Assembly: GCA_005281725.1 (NCBI GenBank)
Contig: SSBO01000010.1
Location: 1,048,461 to 1,112,460, forward strand
From: Wuchereria bancrofti
Lineage: Eukaryota > Nematoda > Chromadorea > Rhabditida > Onchocercidae
DNA: 64,000 bases
Reading direction: 5' to 3'
Under the pieces are notes generated by a model. It was not told where the DNA came from and made no database searches. It was given only the letters and a program-made list of their open reading frames with translations. A program made the position numbers and the translations under genes. This document shows positions 13,821 to 26,568 of the stretch, one piece after another (the first letter of the stretch is position 1; each line of letters begins with the position of its first letter).

Positions 13821-16800
13821 AAATGAAATGTTTTCAACAATTCTTGCTAATATCATTTCACCGCTATATCTTATCACTGTTGCATTTATCAGCATTTCTA
13901 ATGGATTTTCCCATCGGAAAAAGAAGCAACGCCCATCAGAACAATTCTATTACTGATCAAATCACAGATAGTTATTTCTGATTAAATTTCTTATGGAATC
14001 TCTTCTTATTGTTATCATTGCTGGTAGAAGGAAGAATCAACATAGTTCTTTTTACAAAAAAAGTCAGTAATGCATTTCTGATGCAAACTGACTTCATTAT
14101 ACTTATATTTTTAATTTCTGTTAAAAGAAAATATAAAGATTTCATGAAGAAATCACATTACTCACACTACATTACTTAGTACTCACGTGGATTTACGTGA
14201 GGATTAGATGCGCAATTTACACGCAACGCAATTTTAGCTTTCATCTTAATAATGCAAACAAAAAACAGAAATAAAAAATTGTAAACCTGCGCGAGGAGTG
14301 CACATATGCATACACATACAAATACATAAAATACGAATTCCGAAGTCATGTACAATACATGCTGCGAAAGCAATGATTAGACGTCCGTATGACGTATATC
14401 AATCAGTACGTGCCTGTGTTTAAGACATGTATATCATTCCATTATGACACACGCACACACGTACACACACACGTACGCACACACATCACATACGTACAGA
14501 AAGGGGCATTTTAAAAGTGATAAGGTAGACAGACAAAGGACAAAATGAGACAGACCGGACGGAATAATTATTTGCAAACGGGCGATGGAAAGGTTCCGTT
14601 CCGTGTTGCATGCATTAGCTAATCAGTGACAGTAAATTGTGTAGTGACATGGCGATGCGGTGGTTAGCAGTGTCTTATTAGCTTCATAAGATGTCGTTGT
14701 GGCTGGTGACAACGTGACACTGCCGTCACTACCACCACCTTTATCGTGTCACATTTATGCGTGCTATGTTTGTTTGGAAGTTCGTCCGGTTTAGTCTTGC
14801 CCAAATCAGTCCTTACTTTTATGCATATATACTTTAGAAGACTGAGTAAAGTTAGAGTTACAAAGAATATATTTCAATGTGAATCTTTTACGATCGCTAA
14901 AATTGAGAGTCATTCCTTTTTTTCCCCAAAAAAAAGTTTTTTCTCTAATTTATAAGAATATTATGGATAAAATAAATGATTGGTAGAGAGAATAAGGTGC
15001 AATGAAAGTTTTGAAATTGAGAAATGCAAAAATGAAAAGAGGAAATTTGCTAATTTTGAACAAATAATGGTTGTTACTTGATGACAAAAAAAAAATCCGT
15101 AAGTGTGGTATTCAAAAAACTGAGACTGTGTGAAAATTGAAAAAAGAGAAACAAAAGGGAAGAGAAAAAGGAAGAAAGAGGAACGGTAAGGAAGGGGAAG
15201 ATGAACCAGTTTTTTTATGTGATCAGGAAGGATAGGAGGTAATCATGATGACAAGCGGAAGAATGTGACAGAGGGGTCATACATATAGTGATTTCCTTTT
15301 TTGAGAAATGTTATCTGTTATTTTACATCCTGTATCCCACCCATACTCTTTGCCTTTTTACCTCTTTATCCTTTGCTCTTTACCCTCAGTTTTCCTCTCT
15401 AATTTTTTCAACTGAAGCCTCTCGTGGTTAGTCTAAATGAACTTCAACAGTAATGTTGAATTGATAATCTCTAAGTATTATAAAGTAATGAAGAACTTAT
15501 TTCAATTAATTGAATAATGAAGTTAATATCAATATTTGCAGCAAAGGGAGAAAAAAAGAAAGAGATGGAAGACATTGCTGAAGTACTGTTGAGAATTTTC
15601 AAAAGTCTGTTTGAATTTCAAAACCTAAGAAAATCACACATTTTCCCTTAACAAATGCACTATTGTAAGAAGTAGCCGTCCTTTCCATATCATGATTCAT
15701 CTTTCTAAACGATCATGCAGGTGTCATTAGCTAGTTTACTGTTGAAGCTTGCAGTTGCTGCTGCTGCATTGAACTGTGTAAACACCTGTCGTTGCTGTTC
15801 AGCTCGGCTCGCGACAATTTCGTGAATAAGTTTTGCTTTTATGCTCGAATATTATCACAATAGGCTAATAAATGAGTTATGTTAGCAATGATAAAAGATA
15901 AGAATTAAAGGTAGAACAGACGAGAATTACAATTGCAATTTGATCAATGCTAATGTCGTGTAATTATATAAGTATTGCTGATAACGTTCGTTTCTTCATG
16001 TCTTATCAGAATAACCTAAATGAAGGTTTTTTTGTCAATAATCAGTAATTGCTATGACTTCTCTGTTCCATTCAACTAGTAACCTTAAATATTTTTAAAA
16101 ATACGGAGTAATTCATTACAATGAATACTTGAGCATTTTCTCTGTATAACAACTGATAATGTTTACAGGTGCTTCAGTAAGCCTTTATCATATGTTAATA
16201 GGAATGCAAAAATTATCAGTTCATGATTTTTACGCTGAATCTTACCTGATAGAAAAAGTCATAAATATATTGGAAGTTTTGTAAAATTTCTCGAATAATT
16301 TATGTGAAAGCTCTTTAGCTACTGTGGGAAATTTACATTTCAACGCTTATCACAGTCAAAAATTTTCTGAAAAAATACAGGTTGAAATAATTCCTGGTTT
16401 ATTGAATAGATAATTGCAATAAATTGGAGTGAAAATGAAGAAAGCCACTTCCTTGCCATCTAGATAATCAATCCTTTTGCATGAAACTCACTCGAGCAAT
16501 TTATTTTACCCATTTTTTTTTTTAATTACATTAGTTAGTAGATAAATTAGAAATGAAAGGAAATTAATTTATCATTAATTGCTATGATATTCTGTGTTTT
16601 GGTAATTTTGAATTCTGTAATTGATAGTTATCAGCAATGATTTTGAATTTCAGTAACAATTAGTTTGTGAAATGAAAGGTATGAGAGAAGATTACGAGGA
16701 GAATTTATCATTAATACACTTTCTTACTCGTTGTACTGTTAGATTTTTTCTTTTTAAGAAAATGTTAAATGCACTTAAAAATCTAATTCCTGCAAATATT

Positions 16801-18308
16801 TTGACAGTTTTTCTCTCTCTTTCTCTCTCTCTCTCTCTCCTTGCTTTCTTTCTTTTTTCTGAAAAAAAAAAGAAATACTTGAAAATGTTGACTTACCTTT
16901 TTTTCCATAATACTCTTAGATTATAGTTGTATTCTTAGCTAGAATTGAAGTGACACACTTCATCAATTTCACTATTGGGAAAAAAGAAAAGAAAGTATAC
17001 CTTCGAAAAAGAAGTTAAAAGCATTTCACCTGTCGAACAAAAAAAAATTCAAATTTCATCCCATAAATTCCATATATTTAACTATCTGAGAAAAATGGAA
17101 AAAAGTAAAGGATTTTTTCGTGTAAAATATTTGAAAAGAAGGACGTGCATTTTAATTTCGAATGCATCATTTATTTCTCGAAATTTAGATGTATTCATGG
17201 AAAAGATTTTCAGCATTATAATTTGAATCAGAAGAAAATATTTTCAAAAACTGAATTTTTTGGAATTTTGAAATTTTTTTTCCAAAGACATACATATCAA
17301 ATCAGTTATGACAGTTCAATTTGTTTAAATACAATTAGATGCTATCATATTTAGTCGTAAATGTCGAATTTATGTCGTGGAATATCTGTAAAGCTTTCTT
17401 TTATTTCCAAGCTATTCGCAAATCTAATTTAACAATGTCGAACATTTCCAGTTGATAAAATTTTGTAATTATTGATTTTATTAGAACCAATAAGAAAATG
17501 CTAAATGACAAGAAATGAATCAAATGATAATTTGTAACTGATGCGAAGAAAATAAATTATTTGAAAGAATCGAAATTTTACTATCATTCAATTGCGATGA
17601 CGAGAAATTCATTCAATAATCATCGTAGCAATGATGCAATTTAAAAAAAAAAGTTACCGTTAAAGTGTTGATTTATGTTTCATGTTGGACTGACCTAATT
17701 AGTGCAGTAATTTGTTTTCTTTAATATCATTTTTTTTGATCTGTGACCCGAAATGAAGGAATCAATTAACGGCTGGAAACAAATGTTCAGAAGTTGAATA
17801 AAAATTTTTTGTTTCAACTGATGCAAAGAAAAGATGCAGAAAATTGCACTTCATTTCTTCATTTATACTCAATATTGAATTATAATCTGCTAAAATTTAA
17901 AAAACATAAATAACAGATGTAAATTTTAATAACAGATATAAAATATAAATTTAGAAAGAGAGAGGGGAGAGAAGGAAAGGAAGAAGGAAGTGCAGTATTT
18001 ACGGAATATTCAAGTTTGTATCGTTCGTTATCCAAACTAAATCGGACGGTCACTAAAGTCAACAAAATGAGTGAAGCGAGTTGCTGAGAGTGACATGCGA
18101 CAGTCAAGGTGAAATGACCACTGTCCACCCAGCAGCAACAGCAATCGGTCCGACAACGCTGACTGCGCAGGTGCTACTACCATCATTGGTCATTGCTGAA
18201 TTTGCCAGAAATGAGCGAAGTTTACGAGGCGCAAAATGCTTGCATAACTTAGTTCCATCAACTAATCACTGTTGTTGTTTATTATGAAAATTAAAAAGTA
18301 CAGCTGAA

Positions 18309-18322
18309 TTTTATTGCAGAAA
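18309..18322 (+). promoter_or_regulatory. Probable spliced-leader (or 5' UTR) acceptor before the ShK gene
   Basis: A pyrimidine-rich stretch ends in TTGCAG at 18319, leaving only 3 nt before the ATG at 18323. In nematodes an acceptor this close to the start codon usually marks a trans-splice site. Cis-splicing of a 5' UTR intron is the alternative. Confidence 0.55.
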
Positions 18323-20085
18323 ATGCGGAATCTTCTGAAGAACTGCTTGTTGCTTCTGTTTTTGCTTATCATTTCGATAACTGATATCAAAGGAGGATTT
18401 CAAATTATTTGCGCAGATAAATCACTCCATTGTAAACGGAGAAGTCATATGTGTCAAAGTAATGCATTTCACAGTGTCATGCAATCAGTTTGTAAAAAGT
18501 AAGTATATTTTATATTTGGATACCATTGCATGTATGTATATATACGTTGCTTCTGTCTTTTTAGCCGGATTATTTTTTCGGAACTAATTAGCATTCATAC
18601 GGTAATGTGCTTATTTCTTCCTGATTACATTCATACGGTAATACTGGCTTTATGTGAATGGTTTTGAACAGTAATTCGTAAATCAGAATCAGTTCGAAAG
18701 AAAGAAAAGAGATGAATTTAACATTTCACTTACTTAGCAGTTTATGAATCACTCAGTTTGTAGGACGTGCGGCTTGTGTGAAGACAGTCCAAAGAGTGAC
18801 ATCCTGGAACAGTACCGACAAAAGGAAGAATCTGATACAGGTTTATGATACTATCATTACTACTATTGCCGTTGCTGCTGCAACTAGTTCTAATTAAGCA
18901 ATCCAACTTAATTTCTAAGCTAATTAAGCACCTTGTTAATTTCTCTGAAATATGTATGTATGTATTGTCTTACAATAATATTACATTCACTTCAAAATTA
19001 GATTAGAAATTACGGAAATATCATAATTCATACAACTGCAGTAGCAATAGAATGGAATGTTACGATATTTAGATCATCCAGTAAGATCATACATTATATT
19101 TAGATCATCCGGTAAAATCATAAGTGTATTTGAATCATCCAGTAAGACTATGCTTGATTCTGACCATCCGGTAAAAACTTACTTTAGAAGCTGTTGATGT
19201 GGAAGGTGGTGAAGATAAAGATAATTTCGAGTATTCTGAATTAGAAACAACTACTGATCAAGTGGAAGAAGAGGAAGAGGGAGAGGAAGAAATTATGGAA
19301 GAGTTAATGACTACATTATCATCCACAGCTATACCAAATTCCGTAACAAAAAACTGGAAACAAACTGTATGCGTTGATTCATCAACAGATTGTGAAGGTA
19401 TTCGAATTTAACAAGTATTTCTGTAAAATTTCAATGCATTCAAATTTATCGAATTCCATTGCATTCAAATCGAATGATTGTTATCATATTTTGGGATATG
19501 AAAGTTTATAAAATAATTTTAGGCAAACGATATTTATGCAGCGAACGAACGTATGCACATCTGATGCGTAAAGAATGTCCAAGAACGTGCGGCTTATGTC
19601 ATTCAGGTTTGCACGTCATCAACGTCAATTAAAAATAGAGTTAACTGTAAATTACAAGTAATGTAGTGAAATTTGAAACAAATTGGCAGCAAATAGAAGC
19701 AAACATCATCTTAAATTACTTTCACTTTTAATTCAGAACGTATTTCAAACAATGTATTATATTCAAGATGATAAAAGTGAATCAATTTACGCACAATTAT
19801 CAAAGATAGTTTAGAAAGTTATTTCGTCCTTTCATGGATTTTCATAAATTTTTGCAATTCTTTTCACATTTATCAGTATCGTTTGCTCCCCCTATCAAAT
19901 CGGTAAATGAACAATTCGCAGGTTATCGGCCACCCAATCAAATCGTTGATGGCATAACGAAGTGCCGGGATATAGCACCGGACTGCAACGAGTCGTTGTG
20001 CAACCATCGAACTTACCAGCGACTTATGCAGACCATCTGCAAGAGGACCTGCTCATCGTGTCACCTGGATGATTTAAGAGTCTGA
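18323..20085 (+). CDS. Secreted protein with three ShK domains
   Basis: Exons 18323-18498, 18764-18840, 19188-19397, 19523-19606 and 19922-20085 join in frame to 711 nt (236 residues). A basic N-terminus followed by a Leu/Ile-rich core (LLLLFLLIISI) is a signal peptide. Three six-cysteine ShK domains follow. The first starts at ICADKS and ends KTCGLC, the second starts at VCVDSS and ends RTCGLC, and the third starts at KCRDIA and ends RTCSSC. Domains one and two are split by introns just before or within their C-terminal half, and a strongly acidic linker with a poly-Glu run separates them. ShK domains are common in secreted nematode proteins and often modulate channels or accompany enzymes; no catalytic domain is present here. 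The substrate or partner is unknown. It converges on the Ig-domain gene. Confidence 0.88.
19071..19178. repeat. Degenerate 29-31 bp tandem repeat in an ShK-gene intron
   Basis: Four copies of a unit centred on ATCATCC(A/G)GTAA(G/A) start at about 19071, 19102, 19132 and 19161 (spacings 31, 30 and 29 bp). They fill the 3' half of the intron that ends at 19187. Confidence 0.8.
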
Positions 20086-20673
20086 TACTTTTCGAGTTTC
20101 AAACCACAAAACTGAAAGACTGGGAGTTCTTAAAGTTAGCATTGAGAAGTAAAGTAATTAATCAAACAAATTCAACTAATAATTGCATTTTATTTGAACT
20201 ACAACAATGCGAATACGACGGACGGATAATTTAGTCGATGATTTGTTTATTATTGTTTGAATTGATAACATATTATTCGAATTTATATTTTCCTCATTTA
20301 GAATTTCATAAATGAAAGTGCTTAAATATTGAATTCGATGTTGACATCTAAAAATTTAAATCCTCTCCTTCATAATTATAAGATATTCCTCAAAGGCTAA
20401 TTTTTTTCATCCAGTTGAATTCAAAACATTTCAAAGAAATTTTAAAGAAAGAATTTTACTGTCATATAGCAACATATAAAATATCAAAATAACAAGAAAA
20501 AAGAAGTGCCTGCATATATCGGTTCAAAGAAAAAGTAGCAAAAATAATCAAACATTGATTTATGATTTTCATAGAAATTTGAAAAAAAAGAAGAGGAAGG
20601 ACCCATATTTCCAGACGATGATCAACTGATATAAGCAATAATTATAAAATGAACATATCGTTGTCTTGTAGAA

Positions 20674-20743
20674 AAAAATTCTTCGTTGTTTGTGGAAATG
20701 AGACAAACCACACCACAAACAAAATATAGAATGAAGAATTTTT
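20674..20743. other. Long imperfect inverted repeat
   Basis: Outer arms AAAAATTCTTC (20674-20684) and GAAGAATTTTT (20733-20743) pair over 11 bp. Inner arms GTTTGTGG (20688-20695) and CCACAAAC (20713-20720) pair over 8 bp. The 3-nt versus 12-nt bulge between them is asymmetric. It sits between two converging genes. Confidence 0.6.
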
Positions 20744-20761
20744 AATGTTTCTCAAAAATAT

Positions 20762-20766
<5 letters not shown>

Positions 20767-20802
<36 letters not shown>
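20767..20802. repeat. (TC)n microsatellite
   Basis: About 17 perfect dinucleotide copies downstream of the ShK gene. Confidence 0.95.
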
Positions 20803-20803
<1 letters not shown>

Positions 20804-21011
20804 GTTATCTTCCCCTTAATACAACAGTTGTAGAACAGATCACTGACTTAAGTTTGTAACATAATAGATGCTAATAAAATTTTCTTTAAATACTTTTCTT
20901 CTTTCAATTTTAGTTTTTATTAATCTAAACAAACAAAAAATTGAGATTTACTGACATAAGGTACTCACATATATGAGATATACATAAAGAAACGAGTAGC
21001 AAAAAGACGAT

Positions 21012-21073
21012 GATAACGATGATGATGATGATGATGGTGGTGGTGATGATGATGGTGGTGGTGGTGGTGATGA

Positions 21074-21107
<34 letters not shown>

Positions 21108-21110
21108 GAT
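21012..21110. repeat. GAT/GGT trinucleotide repeat
   Basis: About 100 bp of alternating blocks of (GAT)n and (GGT)n, with no gene evidence on either strand. Confidence 0.92.
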
Positions 21111-21642
21111 TTAGCAGCAATGAATGTAATAAAGGTAAAATTTAAAGAAAGCTTTAAAAAAAGGCTGAAAGTTGTGGCAGTTTGCCAGAAGAAAATTGAA
21201 CTTTCATACGTTAATTTTCAAATTTTCAACCAATAAGTAGGTTAATGAGAAGATGAATAGAAAAAGAAACAGATTTTGGTATGTGTTCCCTTCAGGGAAA
21301 GAGATGTGAAGACCGTACTTGTTGTGTAGATCGAAATAACTCAGACAAGACAGATTCTATGTCTTGAAATTTGAATCATTTCATAGAATTCAATCAATAT
21401 AAGGGTACAAAAATCATGCACACTTTAAAATCATAATCAAAACGAAAAGAAAGAATTCTTGAAGTGGGCAGATTGAACAACTTCGAGGCACACATCAGTC
21501 AGCAAATATTGACATATCAGTAACAGAACGTTAAATCAAAACATATATTTTTAAATATTGAAAAAAAAGAAAAAAAAATTAAACCATTCGAAATTCTATA
21601 AAACAGGAATCGATTTCCGGATCGTTATTTTCGTCATTATTG

Positions 21643-21648
21643 TTTATT
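21643..21648 (-). terminator. Polyadenylation signal of the Ig-domain gene
   Basis: AATAAA on the minus strand about 90 nt beyond the stop codon, a usual nematode distance. Confidence 0.55.
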
Positions 21649-21734
21649 TCTGAATGGCAGTGATGCGAGAAAAGAAGAATTGAAAGAAACGAAATGCTAC
21701 GATCACTGTCTTCTCATTAGCTGACTGTCTCATT

Positions 21735-24700
21735 TTAATCCAATTCGTTATTATAACCTAAGATTGGTTGCTGTTGTGATATATTTTCGTTGTAACCAAC
21801 ATTTGCTTGTCGCTTCTTCCGTCTGCAAATGACACATAAACAAATTTGAATGCAGCACTCACTCATCTATCTATAGAGATAGCATGATAGTATTTCTGTT
21901 TTCACTAATACTTATTACAATAGCCAATGAATAGAGAATGTCTGGCTTATATAGAAGTGTAAACAAAGTAAAAGAAATAAAAATTTACTACCTTTCACGC
22001 TTTTCCACATTGTATGTTTTATAGCGATTGAAAGCTGAGCATGCATAAATGATGATAACTAACAATAACAATATGATAATGATAACTATAAGTGGATAAA
22101 TCCATCTATACGAGCCTAGAAAGTTAGAATTTAATCAGCATGAAATAACCTACAATAATATTTCATCAATGTTTACTTTGAAATTTGAAATAATAAACTG
22201 TTAAACTATGAGCACAGCAAACATTAAATATGAAAGATTGTATATAAATATGAATTGCGCAGTAATGTAATCTAGCATTTAAGTATTCTTTTGAAATAAA
22301 TTTTCGTTACTGTTGTAAAATACAAAACTAAAATGACTGCAAACAGTTAAATTTTAAAAGTGAAAAGTTGGCGTAAATGAATGACACATTTGATAGTTTA
22401 TGTTCACACTATCTTAGCTTGCGGTGGAAAGGAGAATTTTTACAACTTAACAAAACGAAGAAATCAACAAATAGATTTTTTTTCCTAACTACTATTTCAT
22501 CTCTTCTAAAACAAACAGAATACCGGATAAACAGATTACCGGAGACGGATGATGTAACACGTTTATTTTCAGGTTTTCTCAAAATTAGCCAGTGATATGT
22601 TAACCTTTTAGGAAAGCGTAGCTGTGTCTTTTTAAATTGAATTTCAACATCAAAAAGATTTGATAAAAACCAGGTTTGATTCCTTTTTCTGAACAGCACA
22701 AACAATGTCGCTAACTAGTTACAAATTTTGAAAAAGATATTTGAAAGAAGAAACTTTGCAAAAAGATAGATTAACTTTTTTAGTTTTCCCGCTTTGCTTC
22801 TTTCTTTGTTGCCACAAAGTTCAGAACTTCATGTTCTGTTATATTTTAGGTTCCGACTAACTTACTCCACGCACTAATGAAAGTATTTGTAAGTTATCAC
22901 GATGCAACTTTATTTTTGAAACACTAACAAAAAGCAACTAAGTGATATTTTTGAAAAAATGAGACTTTTAAAGATCTAAATTCCCTATAGATTTAAAATG
23001 CTAAGAAATTACTTCCTCAAGTTATTTTCCTTCTTTCTATGCTATAATTTAGAGTCAATCCTCTCATTCTTTACTTTCAACAAATTTTTAATCTTTTTCC
23101 ATATTATTCTTACTTTACATCAAATTTCGCCAATCAAATATTTTTAATTTACATAAGTGATGTAAGAAGATCTGAGGGAATACAGTTAAAAACTTACTTC
23201 ATTAACTTTAAGTAAATAAATTAGCCTCAATGCTTGAATTACTAAACTAATAGTGTGCAAAAAAAAAAAAACTTACTTTTCACCTTAAGTTCACGATCCA
23301 ACCGTGATTCCCATAGGATTTTTTTGCCATCAATAAATATGGAAAATGAATTTTGCGCGACACATGAATAAATTCCTTCATCATCAAATTCGACTTTTGC
23401 AATTTGTAAATCCTTTTCTAAGAAGGTTATTTGCTCCGTCGATGCTATAACAATTTGCACTTCAATGGGTAAAAAGTTGTAAGTAATTAAAAATTCTTTT
23501 AACAAATGCATTCAATGAGTCAGAACCATAAAGCTAAATTGTTTTTTCACACTACTGAAATGTTAACTTAGAAAACAGTTTTTGATTTCTAATTGCACCA
23601 ATTACCAGTACATAACATTCTGACCGATATCTACGGCTATATAACTCACCAACAGGTATATCATTTTTATACCACTGAATAGTTGGTTCCGGAAAGCCTC
23701 TTACTGGACAATTCAATGTTACTGTTTCGCCTTCCGTTACCCTTAAAACTGAAGCTCTAACACGGAAATGATTGTCACCCACTGCATCCAATATCTTCGA
23801 ATGATTCACATGAAAAATTGGGCGCACTGTAATACATATGAAATTATTACCAAACAACAAACAATTTGTAAATCTCTTCTAATGTTTTATTAAAAACATC
23901 GAAGTGGGACAAAAAACTTTATCGAATCCTTCCTTTCTAGCAAAATCTTTCAAAAATTGTTTCAACAAAAAACTAACTATTTACAAATAACCATCCCCAT
24001 ACTAATTCATTTTCTTCGGTGGTAATTTCACAACGATATCTTCCAGCACTCAAAACTGATGTATTGCCAAATTCTAAAATTGCCCGTGTCTGATTGTTAA
24101 TAAGCGCTGGGAAAACTTCCTTATCCAAATTTCTTATAAAATGAGCTTCTTTGATAGGTATTAATTGTTGAGTTTGATTGGACATTGCCTGACACCTAAA
24201 AGAAGTCGTTCAATGGAAATGTTTAGATGTTGGACGTTTCAAGAATAAAATCAAGTAACGTTTCTTTTTATTTCATTCAATTTTATCCTTAAAGGGATGA
24301 TCCTGACTGGTTGACAACATTCCTTTTCTAATGAAACTGAAATAGGCAAAAAGCGAAAAATTCGAAAGTTTTGTTTTTATTGGAAAATCATAGAAACTGT
24401 ATAATTTTGATTGTAGATCTACAATAATTATTTGCAACATGAAAATTATCTGATAAAATAGGTAGGAAAATTTCAATCTACCATAAATTGGGTACATTGG
24501 CCTTGAGAGGATGATCATCACTGGATTTCGCTGAAGTAGCATTGAAAAATACTGCCAAATTACCCTGCGCAAAGGAATTACTACCAGCGAAAATTGTACT
24601 GCACCAGTGACCTATCAAGCGACAATTATTTATGGAAATGAAAATGAATCAAGAGTTATTATTGATGATAAATTCGTCAACAAAATAATATCTTTATAAC

Positions 24701-25015
24701 CAGTTGTAAACATATGCTAAAAGCGTTGATATCAATTCTGCTACATCTTACTTTTATATGTATCAGTTGCGAACTGCAAGCCAAGCAAATAAACTCTCGA
24801 ATATTCCCGACACTTCAACAACCTAATTCTATAGAAAACAAATAAATGGAATGTTGCACACTGTTAAGATAATGTGATAGAAGCATACTACACAAACAAA
24901 TATCATCAACTCTCGAGAATTCTTGACACTCATAATTTCATATGTTTATAAAGATTAAGAAGAAAATAAAAAACTCACCGAAGAAAATGACTAAGGTGGT
25001 TAAAATTGATCGCAT
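21735..25015 (-). CDS. Single-pass membrane protein with two immunoglobulin domains (zig-1-like)
   Basis: Exons in transcript order: 25015-24979, 24611-24482, 24195-23978, 23826-23650, 23444-23277, 22115-21992, 21822-21735, giving 942 nt (313 residues). The fifth exon could instead begin at 23459, adding five residues in the same frame. MRSILTTLVIFFG is a signal peptide. Ig domain 1 has Cys57 and the core GRYRCEI (Cys111), with several N-glycosylation sites. Ig domain 2 has LNCPVRGFPEPTIQWYKN (Cys168, Trp) and DDEGIYSC (Cys215). A hydrophobic helix follows (about residues 249-270), then a basic cytoplasmic tail with RERRKKR. Two Ig domains plus one helix matches the nematode zig group, and zig-1 in particular; basigin/neuroplastin-type proteins are the alternative, but no acidic residue sits in this helix. 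The likely role is cell-surface adhesion or recognition; the partner is unknown. Confidence 0.85.
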
Positions 25016-26547
25016 TTGTTCGATGTACTTTTTCCGTACAATCGTTGTTTTCTTTTTCCAGAAAAACTTGAAGTAGAGATGAGAAGTGATAAGAAAGTGT
25101 AGGAAGAAGGAGCTGAATCGTTTATTAGTTTATATATATATCCACTTAATTGAGGAGAAGTATAGCGAAATTTGAAATGAAATGTGGCAGAACATTGAGT
25201 AGCCCACTTCGACGCACACCCAAAAATATTATTTATTCTTTCTGAAAAAGTTTTTTCTTTTCCAAAAAATCAGGCATAATCATGAAATGAACATTTAGAA
25301 TCCAATTTAATCCATAAAAAACTGTCTCTGTGTATGTGTGTCCCATCAAAGTGGACATTGAAATGTGACGAGAGTGTCAAAAGCGCATACGTTTTTGGAA
25401 CAGAAATGATGTGGAATCAACGAACGTTAATAACATTAGCAATCGATCAGAGAGGAAATATTCTTAGTACACTTCTTCAAACCTTACTTATTGTGACATC
25501 CCAATATTGCGACATATTTTGGCATAAATTCGAATTTAACCTTAATTTCTATCTAGCAAAAGGTTCCGGTCTAGTTCCAGTCTCTCTAGAAGAAAGATGA
25601 AAACAGAGAATGCTTCTCCTGGATCGATGATCCGTCCGTCGCAGAGTTGTGAACAAGTTCCAACCTGTAACTTTCATTCGACGTGCCACGTAATTAAATG
25701 GCACAGGATTCCCTCTAGAACACAAACTGTATTAAATTTCTTAAATTCCTAAAATTGTTTTGAAATGATCACGAAGAATACACTTCTCCTAATGAACTAC
25801 CATATATGTCACTAAATCACAACTTTGGAGAAGGTAAGATTTGGAAATTATTATCAAAGCAGTCAAAAACCACGGAAATAGCTGCGAGAAATATTTGATA
25901 CAAATAAAAGCGATGAAGAAAATCCCTTCCATCGGAAAAAAAAAACTAATCTTTTTAATTTCCGACAAGGAACAAGAAATAAAAGATGAAAAAAGAACAG
26001 AAATACGATCTGTTGCCGGAAATGTCAGAAATGTAACAATCATTTTCATCAAAATTATCCATTATGATCAAAATTATTCCGTTGATAACACTACTGATAG
26101 CACACTGTAAACGCATCTTCCGGTGATTTTTAACAGGAAATCAAAACAAGTGGCTACATTTGAATACAATTATTTTGTATATTTTACTGTTGTCATTTAA
26201 AATTTAAGAAAGAAAAGCGGAAGAAACTAATAACCGAAAGAGATTGAGTAATAAAATAAAAAGTGATAAATAAAATTGAAAGAAAATTATTAGATTTCTC
26301 AAGAATTAAATTAAATGAATTATATCGCAATTTCATCTTCATAAGCAAACCAAAATCATGCTATGAAGTATTACCGGAAATAATTGTTAAACATAAAATC
26401 TAATTCAAATTATTTAAAGTCAAATTTAAAAAGACAAGAAATGAGAAACAGAGATAAATACGTGTGGATACGTCGGACAATGCAAACTATTTCCGAAATA
26501 AACTATACTGTGAGGTTAAGGAGACGCAACGTTTGTCGCTTGGACAA

Positions 26548-26568
26548 GTACGTACGTACGTACGTACG
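26548..26568. repeat. (ACGT)n self-complementary microsatellite
   Basis: Five copies of the palindromic unit ACGT, able to pair with itself on either strand. Confidence 0.9.

Larger units (their letters stand above)
6825..18322. other. Intergenic or intronic tract with no recognisable gene (11.5 kb)
   Basis: This lies between the most 5' resolved exon of the minus-strand acyl-CoA synthetase and the ATG of the plus-strand ShK gene, so it should hold the missing first exon and promoter of the former and the promoter of the latter. It is AT-rich with homopolymer runs, simple repeats and many TGATAA/TTATCA motifs. Less AT-rich islands stand out near 13680-13820, 14580-14760, 15720-15830 and 18040-18260. 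None could be read as a convincing exon. Confidence 0.6.
20086..21734. other. Gap between the converging ShK and Ig-domain genes
   Basis: It holds the two 3' UTRs, a (TC)n tract (20767-20802), a stem-loop (20674-20743), a GAT/GGT repeat (21012-21110) and a minus-strand AATAAA at 21643-21648. No coding exon was seen. Confidence 0.7.

Noticed and set aside
14176..14373. Possible first exon of the acyl-CoA synthetase (minus strand, hydrophobic frame ending in a CAG|GT donor in phase 0)
   Set aside because: The frame runs through an AC-rich repeat, is more membrane-like than a mitochondrial targeting peptide, and lies 7 kb away with no support.
18323..20085. Reading the ShK protein as a toxin
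   Set aside because: The fold is named after a sea-anemone peptide but is widespread in ordinary secreted nematode proteins; nothing here shows toxicity.
23444..23459. Choice between two acceptors for Ig-gene exon five
   Set aside because: Both are in phase; 23444 (TTATAG) was preferred over 23459 (TTGAAG) on acceptor quality, but the longer form cannot be excluded.
25334..25600. 88-codon plus-strand frame upstream of the Ig gene
   Set aside because: No ATG at its start, no domain, no neighbouring exons; likely chance in the divergent upstream region.
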